DNA of 8,229 bases from contig JBCCDG010000166.1 of NCBI GenBank assembly GCA_039030915.1, forward strand, positions 1 through 8,229, read 5' to 3'. The notes under the pieces were generated by a model that ran no database searches, had not been told where the DNA came from, and saw nothing but the letters and a program-made list of their open reading frames with translations. The stretch comes from Thermohalobaculum sp039030915. Lineage in GTDB: Bacteria > Pseudomonadota > Alphaproteobacteria > Rhodobacterales > Rhodobacteraceae. The translations under genes and the position numbers were made by a program. This document shows, in pieces, positions 1 through 6,109 of the stretch; within the stretch, counting starts at the first letter, position 1, and every line of letters begins with the position of its first letter.

Positions 1-1
1 C

Positions 2-1534
2 GGCGGCCGGCGGCGCGCCCGCGGCGGTGGCGGCGCGGCACGGCGCGCGGAGCGCACGGCGGCGCGCATCGAGCAGGGACCCGCCATTATCCGCCGCATC
101 CCCGACCTCGAGATCCTGGACGAGGAAGCGCTCCAGATCATCGAGCATAACGCCGAGACGGTGCTCCAGGAGATCGGCGTCAACTTCGTCGAGAACCCGG
201 GCGCGCTCGAGCGCTGGCGCGAGGCGGGGGCGGATGTGCGCGACGAGCGGGTGCGCATCCCTCGCGGGCTCGCCCGCACGCTCTGCGCGACCGCGCCGGC
301 GCGCTTCACCCAGCATGCGCGCAATCCGGAACGCTCGGTCGAGATCGGTGGGCGCAACTTGGTGCTCGCCCCCGTATACGGCCCCCCCTTCGTGCGCGAT
401 TACGAGGGCGGACGGCGCTACGGCACGATGGCGGACTTCGAGAAGTTCGTGAAGCTCGGCTACATGTCGAAATGGCTCCACCATTCCGGCGGCACGGTTT
501 GCGAGCCGACGGATGTGGCCGTGAACAAGCGCCATCTCGACATGCTGTCGGCGCATATCCGGCTTTCGGACAAGCCCTATATGGGCTCAGTCACGGATCC
601 GGCGCGTGCGGTCGACAGCCTGAGGATGTCGGAGATCGTCTTCGGGGAGGCGTTCGTCCGCGACAACGCGGTGATGACCTCGCTCATCAACATCAACTCG
701 CCGCTGACCTTCGATGCGACGATGATGGGCGCGCTCGAGGTTTATGCCGCGGCGAACCAGGCCTGCATCGTCTCGCCCTTCATCGTGGGTGGCGCGATGG
801 CGCCCGTTTCGGTGGCGGGCACGCTCACGCAGGTGCTGGCCGAGGTGATGGCCGGGGTCGCGTATTCGCAGCTCATCCGCCCCGGCGCGCCGGTGATCTT
901 CGGCGCCTTCGTGACCTCGATCGACATGAACTCGGGCGCGCCCACCTTCGGCACGCCGGAGGCGTCGAAGATCCTCTGGGGTGCCGGCCAGCTTGCCCGC
1001 CGCCTCGGCCTGCCGTTCCGCTCCGGCGGGGCGCTCTGCGGCTCCAAGCTGCCGGACGCGCAGGCGGCCTATGAGACGGCGAATACGCTCAATGCCGCGC
1101 TTCTCGGCGGCGTGAACTTCATGCTCCATGCCTGCGGCTGGCTCGAGGGCGGGCTGGTGGCGAGCTTCGAGAAATTCGTGCTCGACGCCGACCAGCTCGG
1201 GACGCTTCACAGCACGGCGGCCGGCATCGATATGAGCGAGAACGGCCAGGCGATGGACGCGATCCGCGAGGTCGGCCCGGGCGGGCACTATCTCGGCTGC
1301 GCACACACGCAGGCCAACTTCAAGGACGCCTTCTGGCGAACCCAGGTGCTCGACTACCGGCCCTACGAGACATGGGCCGACGAGGGGGGCGCGGACAGCT
1401 TCTGGCTGGCGCACAAGCGGGTCGAGCGGATGATGGCGGAGTATCAGCAGCCCGAGCTCGACCCCGCTATCGGCGAGGCGCTGGCCGCCTTCGTGGCCGA
1501 GCGCAAGGCGGCGGAGCCCGACGCCTATACCTGA
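2..1534 (+). CDS. MttB-like (trimethylamine methyltransferase family) protein, non-pyrrolysine, 5' partial
   Basis: Members of this family (COG5598) are cytoplasmic enzymes that move a methyl group from a quaternary or tertiary amine, such as trimethylamine, glycine betaine, proline betaine or carnitine, to a corrinoid protein. The frame is open from the left edge, so the true start lies outside; 510 residues are visible, close to full family length. The first ~20 visible residues are rich in Arg, Gly and Ala, as in alphaproteobacterial members. After them come the helical N-terminal region (DEEALQIIEHNAETVLQEIG) and the TIM-barrel body, with GGALCGSKLPDAQAAYE and a conserved C-terminus from about GPGGHYLGCAHTQANF to the PYETW segment. 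A GTG at 161 could be mistaken for the start, but conserved sequence continues upstream of it. No in-frame TAG occurs, so this is not a pyrrolysine enzyme. No corrinoid-protein gene is visible, so the substrate is unknown. The stop overlaps the convergent gene at 1525 by 10 bp. Confidence 0.9.
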   Translation, partial: GGRRRARGGGGAARRAERTAARIEQGPAIIRRIPDLEILDEEALQIIEHNAETVLQEIGVNFVENPGALERWREAGADVRDERVRIPRGLARTLCATAPARFTQHARNPERSVEIGGRNLVLAPVYGPPFVRDYEGGRRYGTMADFEKFVKLGYMSKWLHHSGGTVCEPTDVAVNKRHLDMLSAHIRLSDKPYMGSVTDPARAVDSLRMSEIVFGEAFVRDNAVMTSLININSPLTFDATMMGALEVYAAANQACIVSPFIVGGAMAPVSVAGTLTQVLAEVMAGVAYSQLIRPGAPVIFGAFVTSIDMNSGAPTFGTPEASKILWGAGQLARRLGLPFRSGGALCGSKLPDAQAAYETANTLNAALLGGVNFMLHACGWLEGGLVASFEKFVLDADQLGTLHSTAAGIDMSENGQAMDAIREVGPGGHYLGCAHTQANFKDAFWRTQVLDYRPYETWADEGGADSFWLAHKRVERMMAEYQQPELDPAIGEALAAFVAERKAAEPDAYT

Positions 1535-1848
1535 GCCGGACCAGCGGCGGCCCGCGCCTCGGCGGCGAGGAGGCGGGCCAGCGCCTCCACATGTCGGCGG
1601 TTCGAATAGCCGAGGGGGCGGGAGCGGCGCAGGAACTCGCAGGCGGCCTCCGCAGCCTCGCAGCTCTCCGTCTCGCCTGCACCCGGTCCCTTGTCGGCTC
1701 GAAGCATCGCCTGCGCACAATGCCGCGCGGCCTCGACCAGTCGCCTCGGCCGACGGCGACCTGTGGGGCGCGACACAGGCGTGGCGCCGGCCGTCTCGTC
1801 GGGGCAACTCTGGGCGATAAGGGCGGCGCTTGGCAGCGTGTCGAACAT
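1525..1848 (-). CDS. Hypothetical protein, 107 residues, unknown function
   Basis: I do not recognise this family. The start was chosen at the ATG at 1848-1846 because CAGGAGGACAAG, an almost ideal Shine-Dalgarno, directly precedes it. The frame runs 30 codons further upstream to 1938, but with no such signal and with an odd composition. The product starts MFDTLPSAALIAQ and has an Arg-rich stretch near residue 30 (GRRRPRRLVEAA). It continues as an Ala/Glu-rich, probably helical protein with four scattered cysteines (residues 15, 44, 61 and 67), and has a motif-like segment GYSNRRHVEALARLLAAEA near the C-terminus. There is no signal peptide or membrane segment. Codon use is GC3-rich like the neighbours, which supports real coding. 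It converges on the MttB-like gene and overlaps its last 10 bp. It is divergent from the DUF6456 gene and shares the spacer 1849-2044 with it. It is probably a small cytosolic helical protein; anything more would be a guess. Confidence 0.62.
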   Translation of the reverse strand: MFDTLPSAALIAQSCPDETAGATPVSRPTGRRRPRRLVEAARHCAQAMLRADKGPGAGETESCEAAEAACEFLRRSRPLGYSNRRHVEALARLLAAEARAAAGPAQV

Positions 1849-1941
1849 CTTGTCCTCCTGTCTCGGTTTTCTCCGGTTTGGCCATGGGGAGGGCGGCGCC
1901 GCGGGTGTTGCATCGGAGACGCCGGCAGCGTGCGCCAAGCG

Positions 1942-1956
1942 TTACCAAAACATTAA
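1942..1956. promoter_or_regulatory. CtrA-like box 1 (TTAC-N7-TTAA)
   Basis: Seen: TTAC, seven bases, then TTAA, one mismatch from the alphaproteobacterial CtrA consensus TTAA-N7-TTAA. It lies about 100 bp upstream of both divergent genes (starts at 1848 minus and 2045 plus), in the only clearly AT-richer patch of the window. That CtrA binds here is inference. Confidence 0.4.
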
Positions 1957-1976
1957 TTTCACGGTTTAGGCGTCTG

Positions 1977-1991
1977 TTAAGAATGCATTTA
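1977..1991. promoter_or_regulatory. CtrA-like box 2 (TTAA-N7-TTTA)
   Basis: Seen: TTAA, seven bases, then TTTA, again one mismatch from TTAA-N7-TTAA. It starts exactly 35 bp after box 1 and 68 bp before the DUF6456 start codon. It overlaps a possible -10 (AAGAAT at 1979-1984), which sits 16 bp after a TTTCAC element at 1957-1962. A regulator bound here would touch that promoter directly. Function is inferred from sequence only. Confidence 0.35.
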
Positions 1992-2044
1992 CCTAAGCGC
2001 CGCAAAGGTCGTCTTGTTCAACTACTGTTGCGAGGCTTGAGTGA

Positions 2045-3238
2045 ATGAACACCGAAGAAATATTGAATGAGTGCTCCGAGCAGGCGGTCACCCTGTTCGG
2101 TGAGAGATCGGCCTGCTGCAGCAGCAAGGATGCCGCGATCTATCTTGCCCATACCGGGCGTGGACAGAGCATCCGCGCGATTGCGGCGGCCACCGGCACG
2201 CACCCTTCCACCGTCATGCGCACGGTGCGCCGGATCGAGGAGCGGCGCGACGATCCGCTGCTCGACCGGATGCTCGACACACTGACCGGCTCGCTCGACG
2301 CCGCTGGGGCCGCGTTGGGCGAGGAAGGGCACGGCGCGGCGCCCGCGAGCGAGATCGTCCTCGGAGGGGAGGGGTCGGAGCCCGCCTTGGCCGAGGCGCC
2401 CTCTCGCGCCTCGACACCCGAAGAGACGCAGGTCATCGAGGAGGCGAAGCGGTATCTGCGCCGTCTCTCCGAGCCCGAGAGCTTCCTGCTGGTCGCCAAT
2501 GGCAGTGCCAAGGCGGGCGTCTTCTGTGCGGCCAACGGCCATCGGCGCCCCATCGCCATGTTTCCGGTGGAGATCGCCGCGGAGTTCCTGCGGCGCGACT
2601 GGATCCGCGTGCTTAGGAAGGGCAGCGCGAGCATGCGCTACCGCATCACCGATGTGGGCCGTGCCGCGCTTCGCAGGCTGCTGATGGCAGAGGCGGCGGA
2701 GCGCAGGGGCGGGCGGGCACGCGGCTTCGCCGAGGCGCAGAGCCCCTTTGCAGGCCAGCACCGCATCGAGGCGGAGCGGCTCTTCGCCCAGCCCGACGGC
2801 ACGACGGAGACGCTGAAGGTCAATCTCGGCGAAAGTCCGCTCGGCTGGCTCGCCCGGCGCCCCGGTCCCGACGGCAAGGCCTATATCGCGCCCGAAGAGG
2901 TGGAAGCGGGGGAGAAGCTGCGCAGCGATTTCGAGATGGCGCAGCTCGGCCCGAACGTCACCCAGGACTGGCGCCGCTTCCTCACGCCCGCCGAACGGGG
3001 CGGCGGTGGGGGCAGCACGCCCGTCGGCTCCCAGGAGGCGCGCGAGCGCTTCACGCGGGCCATGAGCACGCTCGGCCCGGGCCTTTCGGACGTGGCCTTC
3101 CGGGTCTGCTGCTTTCTCGAAGGGCTCGAAGCCTGCGAGAAGCGCATGGGCTGGTCCGCGCGTTCGGGGAAGGTCGTGCTCAAGCTGGCGCTTCAGCGCC
3201 TGGTCGAGCATTACGGGCTCGGCGCGCCGAGGGTCTGA
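2045..3238 (+). CDS. Helix-turn-helix and DUF6456 domain protein, putative DNA-binding regulator
   Basis: This 397-residue cytoplasmic protein has three parts. Residues ~41-78 (QSIRAIAAATGTHPSTVMRT followed by an Arg/Glu helix) form a helix-turn-helix. An acidic, Ala/Gly-rich linker follows (~85-127). Residues ~128-222 resemble a winged helix, with a FLRRDWIRVL helix and the MRYRITDVGRAALRRLL wing and helix. The C-terminal DUF6456 region covers ~262-395: SPLGWLARRPGPDG, then KLRSDFEMAQLGPNVTQDW, a glycine run at 319-323, then VCCFLEGLEACEKRMGW and the terminal SGKVVLKLALQRLVEHYG helix. The domain occurs in alphaproteobacteria and has no assigned biochemical role known to me, so transcriptional regulation is inferred from the fold. 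The ATG at 2045 is preceded by GAGG 9 nt upstream. Adjacent cysteines at 24-25 and 355-356 are unusual. alkA follows after 59 bp on the same strand. Confidence 0.88.
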   Translation: MNTEEILNECSEQAVTLFGERSACCSSKDAAIYLAHTGRGQSIRAIAAATGTHPSTVMRTVRRIEERRDDPLLDRMLDTLTGSLDAAGAALGEEGHGAAPASEIVLGGEGSEPALAEAPSRASTPEETQVIEEAKRYLRRLSEPESFLLVANGSAKAGVFCAANGHRRPIAMFPVEIAAEFLRRDWIRVLRKGSASMRYRITDVGRAALRRLLMAEAAERRGGRARGFAEAQSPFAGQHRIEAERLFAQPDGTTETLKVNLGESPLGWLARRPGPDGKAYIAPEEVEAGEKLRSDFEMAQLGPNVTQDWRRFLTPAERGGGGGSTPVGSQEARERFTRAMSTLGPGLSDVAFRVCCFLEGLEACEKRMGWSARSGKVVLKLALQRLVEHYGLGAPRV

Positions 3239-3270
3239 GCGGATCACTGCGAGGCACCGGTTGACGGCGG

Positions 3271-3297
3271 GGGGCGGGGTGCCGATGGTCCCGCCCC
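3271..3297 (+). promoter_or_regulatory. GC hairpin abutting the alkA start, with a possible upstream promoter
   Basis: GGGGCGGG (3271-3278) and CCCGCCCC (3290-3297) are perfect inverted repeats of 8 bp around an 11-nt loop, ending one base before the alkA ATG. No Shine-Dalgarno precedes that ATG. A TTGACG (3261-3266) and a weak GATGGT (3284-3289), 17 bp apart, could form a promoter starting transcripts almost at the ATG. There is no T-run, so a terminator for the upstream gene is unlikely. The hairpin is seen; its role is inferred. Confidence 0.4.
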
Positions 3298-3933
3298 ATG
3301 AGCCGGATCATCGAGACCGAAGACGACATACGCGAGGGCTGCGCGGCCCTCGCGGCACTCGAGCCCCGCTTCGGTGTCGCGCTCGAGGTGGTGGGCGAGG
3401 TGCCGCTCCGGCGGCGCCCCGCAGGCTTCGACGCTCTCTTGCGCGCGATCTGCTCGCAGCAGCTCTCCGTGGCTTCGGCCAATGCGGTCTGGGCCAAGCT
3501 GGAGGCGGCCGGGGCGACCGAGCCCGGCACGATCCGCACGCTCGGCCATGACGGGCTGAAGGGCTGCGGGCTTTCCCGTCAGAAGGCGGCCTACGCGATC
3601 GCGCTTGCAGAGGCGGAGCTCGACCTCGATGCGCTGGCGCATATGCCGGAAGAGGAGGCGGTCGCCGCGCTGACCGCCATCAAGGGCATCGGCGCCTGGA
3701 CGGCGGAGGTCTATCTCATGTTCGCCCTCGGCCGCGCCGACGTCTTCGCGCCCGGGGATCTCGCGCTGCAGGAAGCCGCCCGAAGCCTCTTCGCACTGCC
3801 CGAGCGGCCGCGGGAGAAGCCTTTCCGCGAGATGGCCACCGCCTGGTCTCCCTGGCGCGCGGTTGCCGCCCGGGTGCTCTGGGCCTACTACGCCGCCGAG
3901 AAGCGACGCGAAGGCATCGGGGTGGACGGATGA
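3298..3933 (+). CDS. alkA: DNA-3-methyladenine glycosylase II (AlkA-type, HhH-GPD superfamily)
   Basis: This enzyme excises alkylated purines such as 3-methyladenine from DNA, starting base excision repair (EC 3.2.2.21). At 211 residues it matches the short bacterial AlkA form without the N-terminal domain of the E. coli protein. Visible family features are PLRRRPAGFDALLRAICSQQ and SVASANAVWAKL near residues 36-67, and the helix-hairpin-helix LTAIKGIGAWTAEVYL at ~125-140. The catalytic aspartate is D154 in ADVFAPGDLALQ. WSPWRAVAARVLWAYY at ~183-198 ends the domain. The frame has a stop at 3262 and no other start codon between it and 3298, so the ATG at 3298 is the only upstream start. That ATG lacks a Shine-Dalgarno and is capped by a hairpin. 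The stop overlaps the start of the esterase gene by four bases (ATGA), implying translational coupling. No ada-like gene is visible. Confidence 0.92.
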   Translation: MSRIIETEDDIREGCAALAALEPRFGVALEVVGEVPLRRRPAGFDALLRAICSQQLSVASANAVWAKLEAAGATEPGTIRTLGHDGLKGCGLSRQKAAYAIALAEAELDLDALAHMPEEEAVAALTAIKGIGAWTAEVYLMFALGRADVFAPGDLALQEAARSLFALPERPREKPFREMATAWSPWRAVAARVLWAYYAAEKRREGIGVDG

Positions 3934-4625
3934 AAGAGACGGCGGACGAGATCCTGAAGGGCCGCCGTGTCGGGCCCCGGGCGGGCGGCGACGCCAAGGC
4001 ACTGATCGTGCTCCTCCATGGTTATGGCGCGGATGGGCAGGATCTGACCGGCCTTGCGGGACCGCTCGGCGACGCGCTGCCGCATGCCGCCTTTCGCGCG
4101 CCCGACGCGCCTGAGCGGTGCCGCGTCAATCCGATGGGCTTTCAGTGGTTTCCGATCCCCTGGATCGACGGCTCCTCCGAAAGCGAGATGTCGGTCAGCT
4201 TCGAGAAGAGCCTTGGGCTTCTCAACCGTTTTCTCGATGCCGCGATCGCTGAGGAAGGCCTTGACGCCGATGCCACTGCCCTGGTCGGCTTCAGCCAGGG
4301 CACGATGATGGGCCTTTATGCCGGGCCGCGGCGGCAGGGGGGTGTCGCTGGGATCGTCGGCTTCTCCGGCCGCCTCGTGGGCGGGGAGACACTGGCGGAG
4401 GAGGCGAAGGCCAAGCCGCCGGTGCTGCTTGTCCATGGCGACCGCGACGACGTTCTGCCCGTCGCCTGCCTCGAGGAGGCGCGCGCGGGCCTTGCCGCAG
4501 CAGGCTTCGACGTCGCCGCCCATGTCAGCCCCGGTACGCCTCATGGCATCGCGCCCGATGGGCTCGGGCTCGCCCGCGGCTTCCTGATGCGCTATCTGCC
4601 TGAGGCGGCGGGAGCCGCAACCTGA
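3930..4625 (+). CDS. Alpha/beta-hydrolase, phospholipase/carboxylesterase family (YpfH-like)
   Basis: This 231-residue cytoplasmic serine hydrolase belongs to the small carboxylesterase/lysophospholipase family (Abhydrolase_2). It shows LIVLLHGYGADGQDL at ~25-39 with the oxyanion-hole HG, and the nucleophile elbow GFSQG with S122. The acid is D173 in HGDRDDVLP and the histidine is H205 in PGTPHGIAPDG, so the triad is complete. FQWFPIPW at ~71-78 is the usual substrate-loop region of the family. There is no signal peptide. The natural substrate is unknown; short-chain acyl esters or lysophospholipids are typical. The ATG shares four bases with the alkA stop (ATGA), so the two genes are co-transcribed and probably translationally coupled. 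Nothing suggests a direct biochemical link to DNA repair. A short GCGGC/GCCGC stem at 4605-4618 lies in the last codons but has no T-run. Confidence 0.9.
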   Translation: MKETADEILKGRRVGPRAGGDAKALIVLLHGYGADGQDLTGLAGPLGDALPHAAFRAPDAPERCRVNPMGFQWFPIPWIDGSSESEMSVSFEKSLGLLNRFLDAAIAEEGLDADATALVGFSQGTMMGLYAGPRRQGGVAGIVGFSGRLVGGETLAEEAKAKPPVLLVHGDRDDVLPVACLEEARAGLAAAGFDVAAHVSPGTPHGIAPDGLGLARGFLMRYLPEAAGAAT

Positions 4626-4697
4626 AGCAGAGCGAAGCGTCAAGGAAATGTCGCAGCCGCCTGCTACAGCCTGGGTGGTGGACGCGCATATAGAGCC

Positions 4698-4725
4698 TTG
4701 AATGCCGGCGCCTGCCATATATGGT
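4698..4725 (+). promoter_or_regulatory. Candidate promoter upstream of the HNH gene
   Basis: TTGAAT (4698-4703) and TATGGT (4720-4725) are 16 bp apart in the 166-bp gap between the esterase and HNH genes, giving a leader of about 60 nt. A palindromic CATATATG (4716-4723) and the octamer ATGGTTAA (4721-4728) overlap the -10. The octamer is the reverse complement of TTAACCAT, a CtrA-type half-site. This is a weak prediction from base matches only. Confidence 0.33.
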
Positions 4726-4791
4726 TAACGCAGCGGGTTGCGAGGCCCCCATCGCCCCCGCGGCGTCGCAACAACGACGGCGAGGCGAGCG

Positions 4792-5451
4792 ATGACGGCG
4801 ATTGAGGCAGAGGCCGGCCAGACCAGGCCACCGACCGAGACAGCGTTGCGGGGCCACCCCCATGCGGCGAGCGAGACCTTCGCGAGCCAGTTCGTGCGCC
4901 AGCCCGCCGTGCTGCGCGATCATCCGGCGCTGGTGCTGAACGCCGATTACCGGCCGCTTTCCTATTTCCCGCTTTCCCTCTGGCCCTGGCAGGAGGCGAT
5001 CAAGGCCGTCTTTCTGGACCGCGTTGCCATCGTGGCGGAGTACGACTTCGAGGTGCACTCGCCCTCCATCGCCATCCGGTTGCCGTCGGTGGTGGTGTTG
5101 CGGGACTATGTGCGGCCCGCGCGCTACCCCGCCTTCACGCGCTTCAACCTCTTCCTGCGCGACGAGTTCACCTGCCAGTACTGCGGGGCGCGGGGGGAGA
5201 TGACGTTCGACCATGTCGTGCCCCGCTCCCGCGGGGGGCTCACGACATGGCAGAACGTGGTCGCGGCCTGCTCGCGCTGCAATCTGAAGAAGGCGAACCA
5301 CACGTTGCGTGAGGCTGGCATGCGCCTTGCCCGTCCGGTTCATCGTCCGGACGCGGCGGAGCTTCAGAACAAGGGCCGCAAGTTCCCGCCGAACTTCCTC
5401 CACGAATCGTGGATGGACTTTCTCTACTGGGACGCCGAGCTCGACACCTAA
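4792..5451 (+). CDS. HNH endonuclease family protein
   Basis: This is a 219-residue protein with a C-terminal-half HNH nuclease domain. The zinc-binding pairs are CQYCG (C128, C131) and CSRCN (C160, C163). The ββα-metal core is FDHVVPRSRGGLTTWQNV with D140, H141 and N155, followed by N164. All expected metal and catalytic positions are present. The N-terminal half (LVLNADYRPLSYFPLSLWPW and VVVLRDYV at ~47-107) is typical of the chromosomal HNH family widespread in bacteria. The C-terminus ends FLHESWMDFLYWDAELDT. The ATG at 4792, with GAGGCGAG just upstream, was preferred to the in-frame TTG at 4738, because the extra residues are Arg/Ala-rich and unlike the family start. Its role is not established; no methylase, toxin partner or phage gene lies nearby, so restriction or homing is not supported. 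It ends inside the stop of the convergent thioesterase gene. Confidence 0.88.
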   Translation: MTAIEAEAGQTRPPTETALRGHPHAASETFASQFVRQPAVLRDHPALVLNADYRPLSYFPLSLWPWQEAIKAVFLDRVAIVAEYDFEVHSPSIAIRLPSVVVLRDYVRPARYPAFTRFNLFLRDEFTCQYCGARGEMTFDHVVPRSRGGLTTWQNVVAACSRCNLKKANHTLREAGMRLARPVHRPDAAELQNKGRKFPPNFLHESWMDFLYWDAELDT

Positions 5452-6020
5452 GCCGCCTTGCGGGGCCGGGACGCGGCGCCATCGTGCACGGGTTCGGGTG
5501 GCCAGGGGCGGGCGCGATCGGCTGTCTCGATTGCCTGCGCCCAGTCGGGCAGGCTGCCGCGCCAGTCCGGGTGGCCGAGGGCATCGACCACCTCCTGCGT
5601 CGGCACCGTGCCGCTGGGCCCCGCGACAACCGCCGTGCGCAGAAAGGCGGCGGAGCACGGGCTCTCCCCCTTCCGCGTGATCTGCTCGAAATAGAACCAC
5701 TTCTCGTCCCGTCCGATCAGGCGCGTAACGATCTCGAAGCGTTCGAAGAGCCGGATGCGCTTGCGATACTGCGTCGCGGAGCTGCCGACGACGAGCCCCC
5801 AGCCGCGCTGGCGCATCAGGCGGAACAGTCCGAGCCTTGCGCCGAGTGCGAACCGGCCGAGATCGAAGAGCGTGAGATGCCGCCCGTTGTTGAGCTCGAG
5901 AAACGGATCCGCGTCCCACGGCCAGCATCGCGTGGCGAGGATGCAGGGTGCGTCCGGCGTGATGCCCGGCCGGGGCCGGTGCGCCGCGAGCGCCAGGGCG
6001 CAGCGGATATAGGGGTACAT
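5448..6020 (-). CDS. Acyl-CoA thioesterase-like hot-dog fold protein (4HBT/THEM6-like)
   Basis: This is a 190-residue cytoplasmic protein of the thioesterase superfamily. Residues ~33-56 (CWPWDADPFLELNNGRHLT and LFDLGR) carry the aspartate, asparagine-rich loop and helix of the hot-dog fold. The β-strand segment SATQYRKRIRLFERFEIVTR then GRDEKWFYFEQ (~81-113) is typical of the THEM6/4HBT_2 branch. The substrate is unknown; hydrolysis of an acyl-CoA is the family inference. The ATG at 6020-6018 is well supported by GGGAGG four bases upstream. It ends on TAG (5450-5448), which overlaps the HNH stop TAA (5449-5451) on the other strand, with no terminator between them. It lies downstream of dsbB on the same strand after 89 bp that hold a candidate promoter, so it may be read separately. 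The C-terminal ~30 residues, rich in Pro, Arg and Ala, look like a disordered tail. Confidence 0.82.
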   Translation of the reverse strand: MYPYIRCALALAAHRPRPGITPDAPCILATRCWPWDADPFLELNNGRHLTLFDLGRFALGARLGLFRLMRQRGWGLVVGSSATQYRKRIRLFERFEIVTRLIGRDEKWFYFEQITRKGESPCSAAFLRTAVVAGPSGTVPTQEVVDALGHPDWRGSLPDWAQAIETADRARPWPPEPVHDGAASRPRKAA

Positions 6021-6064
6021 GCGGCCTCCCGTCCTAGGACAGACAGCAAACTGGGTGAGGTTGC

Positions 6065-6093
6065 CCTATAGGTAAAGCCGTGTCGTGGCGTAA
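6065..6093 (-). promoter_or_regulatory. Candidate promoter for the thioesterase gene
   Basis: On the minus strand TTACGC (6093-6088) and TATAGG (6070-6065) are exactly 17 bp apart, in the 89-bp gap between the dsbB stop and the thioesterase start. The -10 is good, the -35 poor. It would give a leader of about 40 nt. Confidence 0.33.
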
Positions 6094-6109
6094 CGGTGTG
6101 CGGCGACGC

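Noticed and set aside
2..160. GTG at 161 as the start of the MttB-like protein
   Set aside because: The same frame is open to the left edge and encodes family-typical sequence upstream, so the start is outside the window.
1372..1956. Plus-strand frames between the MttB-like gene and the DUF6456 gene
   Set aside because: They have no RBS or family resemblance and overlap the minus-strand gene, which has a strong RBS.
587..2005. 472-residue minus-strand open frame across the MttB-like gene
   Set aside because: It is antisense to a clear conserved gene, Arg/Ala/Gly-rich, has no recognisable domain and spans the true orphan gene in another frame. Long shadow frames are expected at this GC content.
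2018..3247. 409-residue minus-strand open frame opposite the DUF6456 gene
   Set aside because: The Arg/Ala/Gly-rich composition is that of an antisense shadow; the plus strand has recognisable domains and an RBS.
4605..4618. GCGGC/GCCGC stem as a terminator for the esterase gene
   Set aside because: It is inside the coding region, only 5 bp long and has no T-run.
4525..5928. 467-residue minus-strand open frame across the esterase end, the HNH gene and part of the thioesterase gene
   Set aside because: It overlaps three well-supported genes and its translation has no family-like segments.
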